The position numbers were made by a program, and so were the translations under genes. This document shows, piece after piece, positions 22,070 through 34,233 of a stretch of 64,000 nucleotides of DNA. The stretch's first letter is position 1; every line of letters starts with the position of its first letter. The stretch is from Adiantum capillus-veneris (taxonomy: Eukaryota; Streptophyta; Polypodiopsida; Polypodiales; Pteridaceae), in the NCBI GenBank assembly GCA_014529385.2, contig CM043963.1:106607912-106671911 (forward strand). Direction: 5' to 3'. Under the pieces are notes generated by a model, which did no database searches, was not told the origin of the DNA, and saw only the letters and a program-made list of their open reading frames with translations.

Positions 22070-22329
22070 TTAATCAATATCGTTTTGGCCTGTTAGTAAT
22101 GTCTTGCAGTGGAGGGAGATTGAATGACATGTTTGTTAGCTAATCAAAAAAATAGTGAGAGAATGTGTAATGGTGACTGCTACAAGCAGAAAATTTTGGC
22201 TATGGAGAGAAAAAGTGGAAGGTACTCAGAGATAGTAGAGAAGGATTATTTTGTGGAGGGAAGAAAGAGAGGGAGTGTAGCTCAATCTCTTTTAAATTCA
22301 ACATATTGATCATGAGGGATTTAGAGAGA

Positions 22330-22404
22330 GAAATGCAGATTCACACAGAGGTAATGGAGTTCTCCATTGCTCTCACTTGAATCTAGAATGGGAGGAGAGA
22401 GAGC

Positions 22405-22454
<50 letters not shown>

Positions 22455-22740
22455 TAAAGGAAGAGAGTGAGAGAGAGTAGATCTGCAGCCTTGGAGGATC
22501 TGCACTTTCTGTCAGATGTAGGCAGCATAGAATGTCCTCTTGATGATTGGGAGGTGGAAGTGACAAGAGAGAAAAGGGGGGGAAAGAGAAAGAGTTGGCT
22601 CACATTTTAGAGAGAGAATGCAGAGAGAGAATATGCAAAATCTACTTTTTGGACAGGGGGGGCTGAAAAGTGTTTCTTTTAATGAGAACTAAGTGAGAGA
22701 GAGTGTTTTATATTTTAGAGAGAGAGAAGAGAGATGGGGA
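22330..22740 (-). promoter_or_regulatory. Pyrimidine-rich leader of the transposase-like gene
   Basis: On the minus strand this is CT-rich throughout, with a (CT)n array at 22408-22448 and many CTCTCTCT blocks. It mirrors the leader of gene A at the other end of the block. An additional short frame, MSFNLPPLQDITNRPKRY, starts near 22129 and stops before the main ATG; it could be an upstream ORF. Confidence 0.3.
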
Positions 22741-25700
22741 AAGACATTTTAAAATTCAATTACCCACCTCTCTTTTGTGTTAAAGTAGCCTATTTTCAAA
22801 ATACAAAATATACAAATGGTATTTTTAAAAATCTCAGCATAGGCTTTTTTGCCCTCTCTTTTAGGCTTGGTCAAACTTGACTTAAGCTTTAAGCATTTCC
22901 TTGAACTGCCAAATAAAGAGGCCCTCCTATACCCCACTCCCTTCCTAATGAGTTTTCAGTGCCAAAAATTGTCTCTACAATCACACGACGATACATGCCT
23001 ATTATACGGAGTGGTGCAAGATCTCCATCACCATCTCCATAAGATCTTCTTTCTTGTTCGTTGGAGGAAGAAAACAAAGAACATTCTCTCTCTACTTGCT
23101 TAGTATCTTCTCTTCTCTTTTTAAAGTGTTCGCGTTCTCCAACGAGACTGTGGTGAAAACATGTACATAGATCTAATCATCGCTCTGTTGCAGCAAAGCA
23201 AGAAGCCTTTCGACAGCTCGTAATCACTTCTAAAGCATGGTAAGAATCTCTAAACTCCACAACCATCATCTCTTTCTCTCCCTACGTTGTTTTTGAGTAA
23301 CTATCTCTCGTGGTTGCTTTTTCACATACGAGGGCATGTATGGACTTTAAGGGATGCTGCATGTTTGTTTCATCATGTTTAACACACTGATTTATGCACA
23401 CCGTGTGTGTATGGTCACATGTGTACATAAAAAGTGTTTTTCGTTTCAAGTCACGTAGGTGATAGAAACAATGTTCTAGTCATATCTCTCAAGAAACTAT
23501 GGATCATGTCAAACCCTTTTAAGCAAAGAATCAACACATCATTTAGTACATTTTCTCTCTTGGGTGTCATGTGAAAACTTTGCACGAGCAAAGAGTTATG
23601 GTAGAAATGCAGCTTGTTGCCCACTACATTGTCAGAGTTTTGGACCCTAGACTCCTTGGAGAACCACTATAAAGACTCATTGGATGAAGAAATCCACTTA
23701 GCTAAATCAAAATCTTGATTAAAATTATTGATAAATGTATTTAAGTCTCTCAAATCACTTCATGGGTGCGAATTATTAACCGTTCCATGTATAGGGTACC
23801 TACACGTGTAGGGGTACTACCAAGGGGAAGTACCATATGACTAAATGAGATGTTCATATATGTTTAATAATTTGTTTTGGTGAGTTAATTTCAAGTGTTT
23901 GATGTCATCGGGGTATATGGTTGGCCAACCCTAACATTGCGGGCAACTATGAATCAGGTGGCCTTTTTTGTTTGCTACACAAGTCTCATATGGGCAAAAT
24001 GATGTGGTAAGGTGTTATTCTATATTATGAGACTGAGCTAGATGCATTGGTTTGAGATCAGATACTTTCATTTGCATGTTATGCATGCACCCAAAAATGG
24101 TAACATGTTGTTTTTTGCATATCTGTGATGTTATGGCTTATGGTTGATCAAAGTGATGGGGCTATTTGGCCTCATGATTATGTTGATGGAATGATGTCGT
24201 GTGATGTATGGAGGCTCAGGGAATGATGCGGATGGAATGATGTTGTATGGAACCTCAGGGAGGGATGTGGACACCTCATGAGCTAGGGGGGTGAGGTGCG
24301 GTCATAGTGCATCGCTTATGCATGGTTAGACATTTTCAAAATTAGATTTTGAAGTCATCTTTAGTCTCACTGGTTGGGGCTTCTTTTATGTACATGTCTT
24401 AAGGGCCATGTGTGTGGACTTAGTTTGTCTACAGCAGATATGGCGAACTCCAAGTGTGGGAGTCAGTTCAATATGGAATATGGTTTATGGTCAAGGGTTG
24501 AGATCTGTCATGGATTATGGTTGTGATTTGGATTGTGGAAGTCAGTATGGCTCGTGGATCTTTTTTTGGATATGGTTGTGCTGCATAAATTTTTACAGCC
24601 ATGTTATGTGCTAAAGTGGTTTTGCAGGAATGGATGTGCATCACCCTGAGTTGGGTGGATTGCTCACCCATGCAATGTGATTAGATTATGGTTTATGGCT
24701 TTGGATTGGATCATGAAGTGGTTTGATGTTTTATGGTGGACGTGTAAGGGTAAACACCTTGTACAGTCTGATTGCTTCGAAAAGATTGTTTGTGCATATG
24801 GGAGATGCTATTGTGGACTCATGTATTATGTTTCCCATTCAAAGGTAGCACTAGTCGCTAGGTGCCTCTGGATGCAGTCCACCGGCTCATAGCCTAAACT
24901 CCGTGCTAGGTCGGACGTTGAAAACTCCTCTTCTATGAAAACGCTTCTGCAACTTTGATGTATAAATATTGAAATTGTTTAAAAGTATAAATTGTATATT
25001 TTTTGCATAGACCCCTGGGGAGGGGTATCTCTCAGTAGTAGTGCCACCAACCAGGAAGGCCTGCCACCCCACCCTTGGTTTCTTGCATCACAATAGCAGA
25101 AGGCACTAGCTTCCAAATTGATCCAACTATCATAGCAAGGGCACCATTGATCACCAGAGAAACAAATCTGAGATGAGAATAAGAGCACCATAGTAGGTTA
25201 TTATAGGCGAGCCAAGCGCCAACAAAAAAAACAAGACCCTTGACAATCAAATCCACTAAGGAAGAGCCCAGCCAAGACACCGTTCCTTGCCAAATGGCAC
25301 ACAATCATAGCAAACCATCAGTATCTATGACCATCAATTATCCCCAGGAAAGGGGATATGAGAGCGACCTCCCTCGGATCCTAAAAGAAGGGGGAGGTTA
25401 TGTAAGAGACTATAGCCTTTTGGCCAGAGATTCAAGGCCCTCATCCATGAGGGATACTCATCTCCACAAGGGCGTGGACACCAAGAGGACAAGTACCTTC
25501 AGCAACTCCTGAGGAGCGTCCACCTTGCCGTAGGCCAACCAGAGTCTCCCTACTTGCTTGCACCTTGAAGGCTAAGAATGCCTGCCAAGGAGTACTCTCT
25601 ATAGTATGTTTTAGTATACCAATTAATTAGCCTACTAAAAAAAAAATCCTTAGAGGCAAATTTCATTAGGGTTGGTTTTGTCCTACCCATCCAAGTGAAT

Positions 25701-26847
25701 AGCCCAGATCAAATAAGAAATAAATTTAATTCTATGAGCACTATGCAAAGAACACAAGCACAATGCGGGGACCACAAAAGTTTTTCCAAGAGTGAATGTG
25801 GATTTGTGGAGTTGATACACTATGCTTCAAAGTTCAAAAATATCATCAAATTGTTGTATCTGATGCCCTTGCCTTCACAAATAAGGAAATGTTACTATTT
25901 ACTATCTTTGCAATAAACTGGTGTGCCTTTTCTATAAGCCTACTAAGGCATTACCTAAGTTGCATTGTACGTTATACAGAGCACATCTAATATGCTTTAA
26001 TTGACCATATTATACAACCTCTTAATCAAATATACGTTTGATACAGTGCCACATCGACCAAATCACCATTTTGTATAATTTCTTAGCAATTTGATCAAAA
26101 TATAGTTCAATCAAAATAAAATGTTCTATATAGAGTGATCCTCCATGAGCCTTTTACCATTGTGGGAATCTTTAGTGAAAAGTTTTCCTTGAGTTCACCT
26201 CAAAAGTGAACTCTAAAATCCCAAAAAGAAAAAATTACTTATCTTTTTGTTGATTGAGATATTAAGAAATAAATTTTATTTTAGCAATACATAAAAATTT
26301 TAAACCTAAATTAATAGTTACTTCTTTGTGTAGAATCATGCTCACACTTAAAAGTACCTTAGGTAGACTTAGGTATTCTTACCCTATCCTATCTTAGGGG
26401 CCAAGATAGCCCCTATCCTACCTTAAGGATAGCTGTACCTTTTTTTTTTCTACATCAATTCAATTGTTTATTTATTTATTTTTCTAAATCAATTCAATTG
26501 TTTATTTATTTTTTTTAAAGTTGAAAAGGAAGTCATGAGGATCTTCAATGAGGGGGCACATCTTGTTCTTTTAAATCAAATAAGCTCAAAAGGAAGTCCG
26601 GAGGCTCTTACAAAATTTGTATATCCACATGTTTTCACATTCCAACAAGGTGAAATTCACGTTTGCATTTTAAAACAAAAAGTTGAAAAGGAAGTCCTCC
26701 TAACTAAATGAAAAGATCATTTACAAAGTAAAATAAATCTTTTAAAAACAAATAGTTAAAAAAAGTAATAAAGCTCTTCATTGAAGGGAACCATTTACCA
26801 ACAAAAAGTTGAAGAACTAGTATGTGACCCCCGTTTTGCTATGGCCA
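22741..26847. other. Anonymous repeat-derived DNA
   Basis: No gene is recognisable. 23760-24700 has the look of an old LTR (GGTACCTACACGTGTAGGGGTAC palindromic patch near 23798; repeated GGAATGATG(T/C) phrases 24190-24270). 25032-25500 is less AT-rich and has open frames on both strands, including a hydrophobic minus-strand one, but no motif I know. 26400-26520 is AT-rich with repeated TCAATTCAATTGTTTATTTATTT. Confidence 0.35.
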
Positions 26848-26864
26848 AGAAAAGCATGGCAATT

Positions 26865-26904
<40 letters not shown>

Positions 26905-27022
26905 CATACACACACATACACACACAATGGAAACGTAGTCCTTTGAATCACTATAGAAAGATAACAATGCATATGTACTCCTTCTCTCTATCTTTCTATC
27001 TCTCTATAAAAGCATGGTAATT

Positions 27023-27068
<46 letters not shown>

Positions 27069-27080
27069 CACACACACACA
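26848..27080 (+). repeat. Duplicated unit carrying (TC)n(AC)n
   Basis: The phrase AAAGCATGG(C/T)AATTGGATCTC, a (TC)n run, CATACAYACACAC and then AGTAGTCC/GTAGTCC with GAATCAC occurs twice about 155 bp apart. The whole composite unit was duplicated, not just the microsatellite. Confidence 0.65.
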
Positions 27081-27180
27081 ATAGAATAGTAGTCCTAGGA
27101 ATCACAAGTAGGTCTTTCATATCTCTTTTATCACCTCCTTTCCTCCATTTCTCAATTCTTTTAAGTTGAAGACTTGCTCA

Positions 27181-27182
27181 AT

Positions 27183-27231
<49 letters not shown>

Positions 27232-27488
27232 CATGGAGTGCTTTCAGTCGATCGGTTGCGATCAACTCATCCTTCACACGACTTCTAACAAATTTGAGTC
27301 GTCCATATCTCCCCACTCATCAATCAATTACAATGTACCACATTTCTACCAACTTGCTACTATTGCACCATGCTATCAAAACCATGGCTTGCCAATATAC
27401 GGGCTTCTCATGACTCTCACTTGGTTGGAGGTAGATAGGTTTTGATGCTTCATAGTCATTTTGGTGGGCTACCGAGTTGCCAAGGAAA

Positions 27489-27545
<57 letters not shown>

Positions 27546-27744
27546 ACACACACACACACAGTGACATGCACGCACATACATAGCGTGTACACACACATGC
27601 AAACTATCAGGTGCACGATTTTGGCTACTACAATCTGTATCTGGGAGCAAGTCATCGCTTGTTACGACAACACGGGGTTTTGGAACATATCCAGAAGCTC
27701 CAAGCTAAGGTTGTTGTTGAAAAAGGTTGGATTTGCATATTCTA

Positions 27745-27831
<87 letters not shown>

Positions 27832-28265
27832 ACAGATTGACAACAACTTGTCAGACTCACAAAGTTGACTATTGCAAGTCGTTGGGAAAGGATGGAGTTG
27901 CAATCTGAACTACTTTATGCAATTTTTTAAGGCTGGGACTCAACATCTTAATATCGGCATTGATCCAACGAGCCATGCAAATCAACCGAAAATGCGACAT
28001 GTGGAGACCCTCTCCTTCCTCTAATTTTTTGAGGTCCATATAAAGAGTATAGATAATGGACTATTGAGTAATAGTAGAAAACTATTATGTACCCAAGTGC
28101 TCGAGAAAAACCTAGGTTTAGTGCAATCCCACCTACAAATTTCTCAACTATATCTTATGCACCTTGGAGGCCCCTTCCATGTGACATAAGGAAAGGGCTT
28201 TTGGGAGGGGGGTGTGGAGGCAAAGGCAAAGAAAGAGAGAGAATGGATTGGGTGCCAAGGAAAGG

Positions 28266-28325
<60 letters not shown>
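27181..28325 (+). repeat. Series of (TC)n and (TC)n(AC)n arrays
   Basis: Arrays lie at about 27185-27230 (TC), 27491-27566 (TC then AC), 27748-27836 (TC then AC) and 28270-28325 (TC). All have pyrimidines on the plus strand, and when both motifs are present AC follows TC. Long Ser-Leu or Arg-Glu frames through them are artefacts of the repeat. Confidence 0.85.
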
Positions 28326-28327
<2 letters not shown>

Positions 28328-29350
28328 GGACGGGCCACACACTTGTAAAATATAATTTGAAGATTAGGACACCCACAACATTGCAAAAAAAACATAGGTT
28401 TAGTGTTATTCCACCTACAAATTTCAAGATTTACCTCTAATTTTTTAAAATTTTTGTTTTCAACAGCACTCACTCAACGATACTGAATTAGAAACATAAA
28501 AAATACAGCATCACCATGCTCCAACTAAGCCGTGGATGCAAAAAGAATGACACTTAACATCACAACCTTAACTTTGAAATTGAAAGACCACCTCCAAAGT
28601 TAAAAGAAACTACAAAGTTCAGAAAACCTAGCTCAATGTTTAGAGAATCTACAAAGTGCAAAGAAGTTTCATGCAAAAACCTTCAAATTTTATAGTACAT
28701 CTGACTCTAATTTGTTTTTTTTGGGAAAAGTCATAGTATAGACAAATGCTCCGAAAAACCTAGATCTAGTGTAATCTCACCTACAGATTTAGAAAATTAT
28801 CTCTATACGTACAAAGCATTAAAAATTTGAGTGTACAAGCCTTCAAATATAATAAAGTTACCCATAAAGTTTCTCATACCTAAGTTTTTCATGTTTTTGG
28901 AAAAAAACATTGCGCTTCAACTCGATTTAGTGTAACCCCTCTTACAAAAATTTTATGATTTGCCTCAAAAATTCTAATTTGCCTTTAAACGGTTGAAAAA
29001 ATCTATGCTATGTGTAATCCCACCTATAAATTTTGAGGTTTACTTTTAAATTCTAAGTCAACCTGAAGGAAACCACAAAGCTCACAAAAATGTAGGGTAA
29101 AAACCTTCAAAAATATCGAAGAGTTGTTGAAGTTGCCTCCCATTGTCCGCCTTTGCCATCTGTTGAGGTCTGCTCCTGCCTTGGGTATGCACGCTTTCTG
29201 CCTTGGATTCATTGGATCAAACTTTTTTAATACATCGATTCTCGATTCTGGATGTCAATTGTCAATTCTCAATTGCAAATTTCATCGATTGTTGATGTAA
29301 GATCAATGTTTATTCTCTCTTCCCTTTGACTCAGTTCCGTTGTGAGAACC

Positions 29351-29396
<46 letters not shown>

Positions 29397-29422
29397 GAGC
29401 ACGATTCGCATGGACCATTGTC

Positions 29423-29496
<74 letters not shown>

Positions 29497-29558
29497 TGAT
29501 TCGCATGGACCATTCTCTATTTCTCAGCACACTCATCAACACATATAAGTATAGAATA

Positions 29559-29646
<88 letters not shown>

Positions 29647-29708
29647 TGATTCGCATGGACCATTCTCTATTTCTCAGCACACTCATCAACACATAAAAGT
29701 ATAGAATA

Positions 29709-29766
<58 letters not shown>

Positions 29767-29785
29767 GCACACACGTACGCATGCA
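29351..29785 (+). repeat. Compound minisatellite with (TC)n(AC)n in each unit
   Basis: Units of about 150 bp consist of (TC)n, (AC)n, the phrase GCATGATTCGCATGGACCAT, TCTATTTCTCAGCACACTC, and TATAGAATAGTTCTC. Two nearly full units start at 29491 and 29641; a diverged first unit (GCACGATTCGCATGGACCAT) is at 29397, and a final (TC)n(AC)n closes the block at 29785. Confidence 0.8.
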
Positions 29786-29871
29786 CGCACACACACACAA
29801 TGTGTCTAAGACATCCACAACAAATTATTAGACTCCCATGGATGAATTGGTGAACTCATTGCACTTCATTA

Positions 29872-30267
29872 ATGCAATGCAAATGTAGAAGACCTCTGCA
29901 ACGCTCCAATACCACAACAAATGGCACACCAACTCTATCTCTCATACACACACCTGCAACGGGTCTCGCTCTCTCTCTCTCTCTCTCTCTCACTCACTCA
30001 CACACACACACACACACACTAACACGGATGTGCCGAGATCGAAGATCATTCACCGCATGGAAGGTTCATTGTGAAAGCTTGTTGAGAGAGGTTCATTGTG
30101 CAAGCGTGTTGAGAGAGGTTAATTGGGCGACACGTAGAGAGGAGTTCTTCATGGCTTTCAAAATGCAAAGTAGAGCTACTCTTCAAATGGCTTTTAGAAA
30201 AGAAGTAGTCAGGGGTCACCCTTGACAATTCAGGAAAGAAGTGAAACTCCATGGCCTTCCTTCCCAA
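29872..30267 (+). other. Anonymous stretch with (TC)n(AC)n and short duplication
   Basis: A (TC)n(AC)n array lies at about 29968-30020. Just after it GAGAGAGGTTCATTGTG(A/C)AAG(C) is repeated three times with changes (30060-30130). The open frame over it (to 30225) has no known domain. Confidence 0.35.
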
Positions 30268-30425
30268 GAACTATAAATAATATAAATGTAAATAGAGTAC
30301 TACTTTTTTGACTTTTAATTCCCAAAACTAAGTTCTAATCTTTTGACTTTACATTGTCAGCAATCAATCAATCATAAAGTCTTTTCATTTTTTACCATCT
30401 AAGTACTTAACTCTTCACTTTTGCA

Positions 30426-30650
30426 TTTCAAATGAAATGTTTCCTTGGGTTTTCTTTGAAATGAACCAGAGTGTGACACATAGAGGCTCTCTCTTTCCTT
30501 GAAAATTTTAAGCTACATTATAAAGAGTATAGATAGATTTCAAATGAAATGTCCAAAGGTTTTCTTTGAAATGAACCGAGTGTGACACGGTGGAGGCTCT
30601 CTCTTTCCATCAAATTTTTAAGTTGCATTATAAAGAGTATAGATCATATA
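30426..30650 (+). repeat. 112-bp tandem duplication
   Basis: TTTCAAATGAAATGT...GAGTGTGACAC...GGAGGCTCTCTCTTTCC...CATTATAAAGAGTATAGAT occurs at 30426 and again at 30538 (period 112) with a few substitutions. A related CATATAAAGAGTATAGATAA lies at 28036. Confidence 0.7.
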
Positions 30651-31475
30651 CAAACTAAAAGATTGAATAAAAAATTCCAATGTCTTTCTTCTACTTTTAC
30701 TATACCAAAAAGTTGAAAATATATTGTTGACGATCTTAAAGTAGGGACAGCTATTAACTAAATAAAAACATTTAAAACAAAGCATTAAAAGGAAGTCATG
30801 AGGTCCTTAATTGAAGGCATCCGTTTAAAACTAAACAAGGTGAAGAATCACGATGGCTTGCTAAGGAAATGTAATGCAAAAGTAGATGAGGTTCTATTTG
30901 TAGAAGTTATTTTTTCAAATAAATATTTTGAATGGTTGTAGAGAGGGTGTATTATAAGGGGATTGATAGATATATGACAAAAGGTGACTAATAGATAAGT
31001 TGTTTTAGTGGTAAACATGAAGAGATTACTTGTTCACCAAATTTGGCCTAGCTTGGAAGTTTACTTTGTTGCTTTTTTAAAGATAAAATGTTGTGCTGAA
31101 CTATGTAAATGTTGTTGCTTTTGTGAGCTTAGGTTCTCACAAAAAAACATTTAGCATAGGAAGCTAAGCTTGCTGCTTGACAACTTGAGATATCATAAGA
31201 CAACCATTCAAAAACCTTGAAAGTTTACACCAATTTCAAGCCCTTGAAAAACTCGTCAATCTCTGACTCTTTTGCACTAACAAAAAATTCCAGAAAACCT
31301 AAACACATTCTTGTGCTTTACTACCTCCACCACTCCTCTAATGTTCACCATTTTTTTATGGAGATCTGAGAAAGAGAAATTTCAAGTTGAGATGAGAACC
31401 TCTCAAGACATTTGAGGAAGTTGGTTATCTACTTGCCTTCTTGCCACTAGGTTTAACACTCAAAATTACCTTGCA

Positions 31476-31479
<4 letters not shown>

Positions 31480-31545
<66 letters not shown>
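31480..31545 (+). repeat. (TC)n(AC)n array
   Basis: About 41 bp of TC/CT followed by about 24 bp of CA, in the same order and strand as the cluster at 26.8-30 kb. Confidence 0.85.
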
Positions 31546-31926
31546 GAGCATTGGGCTTAGTTGAACGGTATACAAACACTTTTAAAAGCACTACATTGAA
31601 AACAAAGGCCATATTATATTTGATATGATGGTGACAATTTGGATGGTGAGAGGTGGAAAGAGGTTTGCATGTTTTGCAACCATTCCTCCATGGCATTCTT
31701 CATGCCCAAACAAAAAAGGTGGAATGAAAGTCCTAGGCTCTTAAATGAAAGTACTTATCTTCTATGAACTAAACAAAGGTATACAAAAAATTGTATCTTT
31801 CTTCCCTTCCTCTCTATGATATGGTTTTTTTTCCATATCTCACATTATGTGAGAGGTTATATTAATAAAAATTGATAAACACTTAACCTATGTAGAAGCA
31901 GTGCCATGGGGTCCAATAACATCGTT

Positions 31927-32110
31927 CAAGACCTTCGCAAAATGTTCATCAGGCTTTTAGAGGGATGCCCAAACCATACATATTGATAGACACCAAAAAC
32001 AATATCATCCTACATATTGATAGACACCAAAAAGGACACCGTTCAGGAGCTTCACAAGAAGTTCATCAGGCTTTTACAAGGATGTCCAAACCATACATAT
32101 TGACAAACAC
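31927..32110 (+). repeat. 117-bp tandem duplication
   Basis: GTTCATCAGGCTTTTA(G/C)A(G/A), GGATG(C/T)CCAAACCATACATATTGA and AGACACCAAAAA repeat with period 117 (31944 and 32061). A short internal duplication (TACATATTGATAGACACCAA, 31977 and 32012) lies between. Confidence 0.65.
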
Positions 32111-32138
32111 GAAAAGGAAACTAGAGTAGGCGTGCAGT

Positions 32139-32894
32139 TGTAAGATCCTCGATTTTCGAGTCTCATTATAAAAAAAGGAAAGATAAACTCCAATATCTGC
32201 ATTCATTAAATTTTGGTTAAGAATGCTGGTTTGGCAGCGTTGTAAGATTCAAAAGTGAAAAATAAGGTCGTTTTGATGTTCAAGTAGGTCATATGAACGT
32301 TTGGTTCAATTTTGAAAAAATCCCTTTTTTCATGTTTTTTGTGCTTTTCGATGTTGTTTTGCAAAAAGCAAGGCCGGATCTTTAATCTATGAGTCTCGCT
32401 GAAGTTATGGTTCAATTTTGTAAAAATATACTTTTTGAACGCTTTTCACGCTATTTTTATTTTTTTATGATTTTTAGTACTGAGCCCGCTTTCTTGTTTC
32501 GGTGGGACAAGGGAACCCATTGTTCAATTTTAGAAAATTCTACTTTTTTTCTTTTTGTGCTTATTGTCATTTTTGAAAAGCAACGTGTATTTTAGGTTGA
32601 CCTAAACATAAAATTATTATTTTTAGTCATCGGCGAGTTTAAAAACAATCATCCGATGAAGAAACGAGATTGTTACGATTATTATTTTTATAAAAAGCAA
32701 CACCGTAAATAGATCGAGGAAATACAAAAAAGTCATAATTATGTCGGGACATCATGGTGCATTATAGTCTAATCACGATCACATAAATTATCAGGATACT
32801 GCCAAATTAGTCAGTTTTTACTGTAAAAATTGAATGGTAAGTGTCCATGCAGAAGAGAGGGTGCTACTTGTTGCTTGGGGCACACTCTTGCCTC
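32139..32894 (+). repeat. LTR-like dispersed repeat, copy 2 (cut by gypsy LTR)
   Basis: It starts TGTAAGATCC and aligns with 13272-14140 throughout. Its right end is interrupted at 32895 by the gypsy LTR while the text still matches copy 1 (CAGAAGAG(A/G)GGG/TGC, then ACACT), so the gypsy element inserted into it and is younger. Confidence 0.55.
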
Positions 32895-33866
32895 TGTTGG
32901 GGTAAAGGCGGTGTGCCTCTTACCCTAGCCGAACACACCGGAGACATCCGACCGCCCGTTACTTGTACACACCTTATTCTTTTCTAGTTAGAAGAATAAG
33001 GGGCTCTCTTACACATATATAGTGTTGAGCTGCTCCACCCACATCCTGTGTACTCTCTCTCTCTCTCTCTCCGCCTGGGGAGGTCCAATAGGGCTGTAGC
33101 ATGAGCAATTAGCAAGGGGGGTCTACCAAGAGAGAGAAAGGGCTGATTTTCTCAAGTCATTATTCACTTACACACTCACACAATCTATGTGTGGAGCAAG
33201 AAGACTCTCTCTCTCCTTCTCAAGCTTATCACCTACTCCAAGCTTGTGAGAAGGGAGGCCTACATCAACAACTCTTGGCTTTGTCATGCAAATCCAACCA
33301 AGAGCCAAGATTCAATGCATGCTCATCTCCTCTACCATGCTAACTACTAAGCTAAGCTATGCTAATATGAGTGATTATGTGAGGAGATGTATATCTTTCT
33401 CGTAAGACTACTCCTTCCTCTCAATCTACTCTCAGACCCCGCTAGCTCTCACCATCTTCGAAGGTGTGTGAGGTCTTGGGTCTAAGACCGTTGGGGAATT
33501 GATGTTGTGTTTGATAAGTGTTTTGCTTAGTGCTTGAAGTCTCCATCTTCATTGCACTAGCTAGTATTGAAGGAACACAAAGAATTGAATTGTAAAATGT
33601 TTCTCTTTGTGGGAGAAACCATAATACAAAGCCTTTTGGAGGGGGGACCGGCTCCATGCAAATCCGGTCCTCAACTGTTGTCAATTGCTTAATTTCTCTC
33701 TCTTTTGAAGTATTGTTCATGCTATCTAACTAGGTGTTATACTTTTTGTTGCTCTCTCCACCCAAGCGCTCTTGTTATTCTCATTAGGAATCTATTCTAA
33801 TGAAATGCTCACTATGTTCATGCTATTTTCCGCTACACACAAGTTACTAGACCATTAAATGTTACA
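32895..33866 (+). repeat. 5' LTR of Ty3/gypsy element
   Basis: This is 972 bp, TGTTGGGGTAAAGG to AATGTTACA, followed by the PBS. It contains ACACATATATAGTG (a TATA-like site near 33013) and a (CT)n array (about 33052-33071). GGAGGGGGGACCGGCTCC near 33640 is also present in the solo LTR at 61.6 kb. Confidence 0.75.
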
Positions 33867-33867
33867 T

Positions 33868-33879
33868 TGGTATCAGAGC
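33868..33879 (+). promoter_or_regulatory. Primer binding site of gypsy element
   Basis: TGGTATCAGAGC, one base after the LTR end, is the initiator-Met tRNA type used by chromovirus-like gypsy elements. Confidence 0.85.
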
Positions 33880-34233
33880 ACAAGGTTTCTCTTTTCGTGC
33901 TCAAGAAGGGAGGTCCTCAAGCTAGCTATAAATGGTTGGTAATATTAATTGCATGTGAGTAAGTAGAATAGGGATTTTTCAGCCTTACAGTGTGCGTGCC
34001 TTTGTGCAGTTAATGGGGCATCACTGTCAAGAGCTATGGTCTTAATAGTAGAGTCATACGGGGCTTGCCTACGGCTTAACCATTATTGAGCTATTAGAAG
34101 CTTGATAGGGGCCGGTGCTGTTTTGGTGTTGAACGACCCTCTCTTCTATTCCTTGCAATTAATGGTATTCGAGCCACGGGTAAGTAGCTTGAGTGCTTTT
34201 TCTAAAGGGGTAAAGAGGAGTAGCAACTAGGGC

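Larger units (their letters stand above)
14297..22740. mobile_element. Candidate four-gene DNA transposon carrying an H3-like gene
   Basis: Genes A and B (plus strand) converge on an H3-like gene and a transposase-like gene (minus strand). Shared features support one unit: short GT-AG introns in A, B and the transposase; tight head-to-tail spacing within each pair; long pyrimidine-rich leaders upstream of A (14310-14560) and of the transposase (RC of 22330-22740); and the same type of nonsense decay in B, H3-like and transposase. Limits are approximate. I could not find terminal inverted repeats or a target duplication by eye, and the flanks are other repeats. That the four genes form one mobile unit is inference. 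Confidence 0.45.

Noticed and set aside
14297-22740. CT-rich ends as terminal inverted repeats of the four-gene block
   Set aside because: The similarity is only compositional. I could not align the two ends base by base.
25032-25304. Hydrophobic minus-strand frame as a membrane gene
   Set aside because: No start context, no known motif, open frames on both strands and no flanking gene structure.
29303-29818. Long frames of repeated Arg-Glu or Ser-Leu plus Val-Cys/Thr-His
   Set aside because: They are translations of (TC)n and (AC)n microsatellites. The same applies at 6078-6365, 11991-12227, 27477-27908, 28087-28473, 57100-57426 and 58401-58667.
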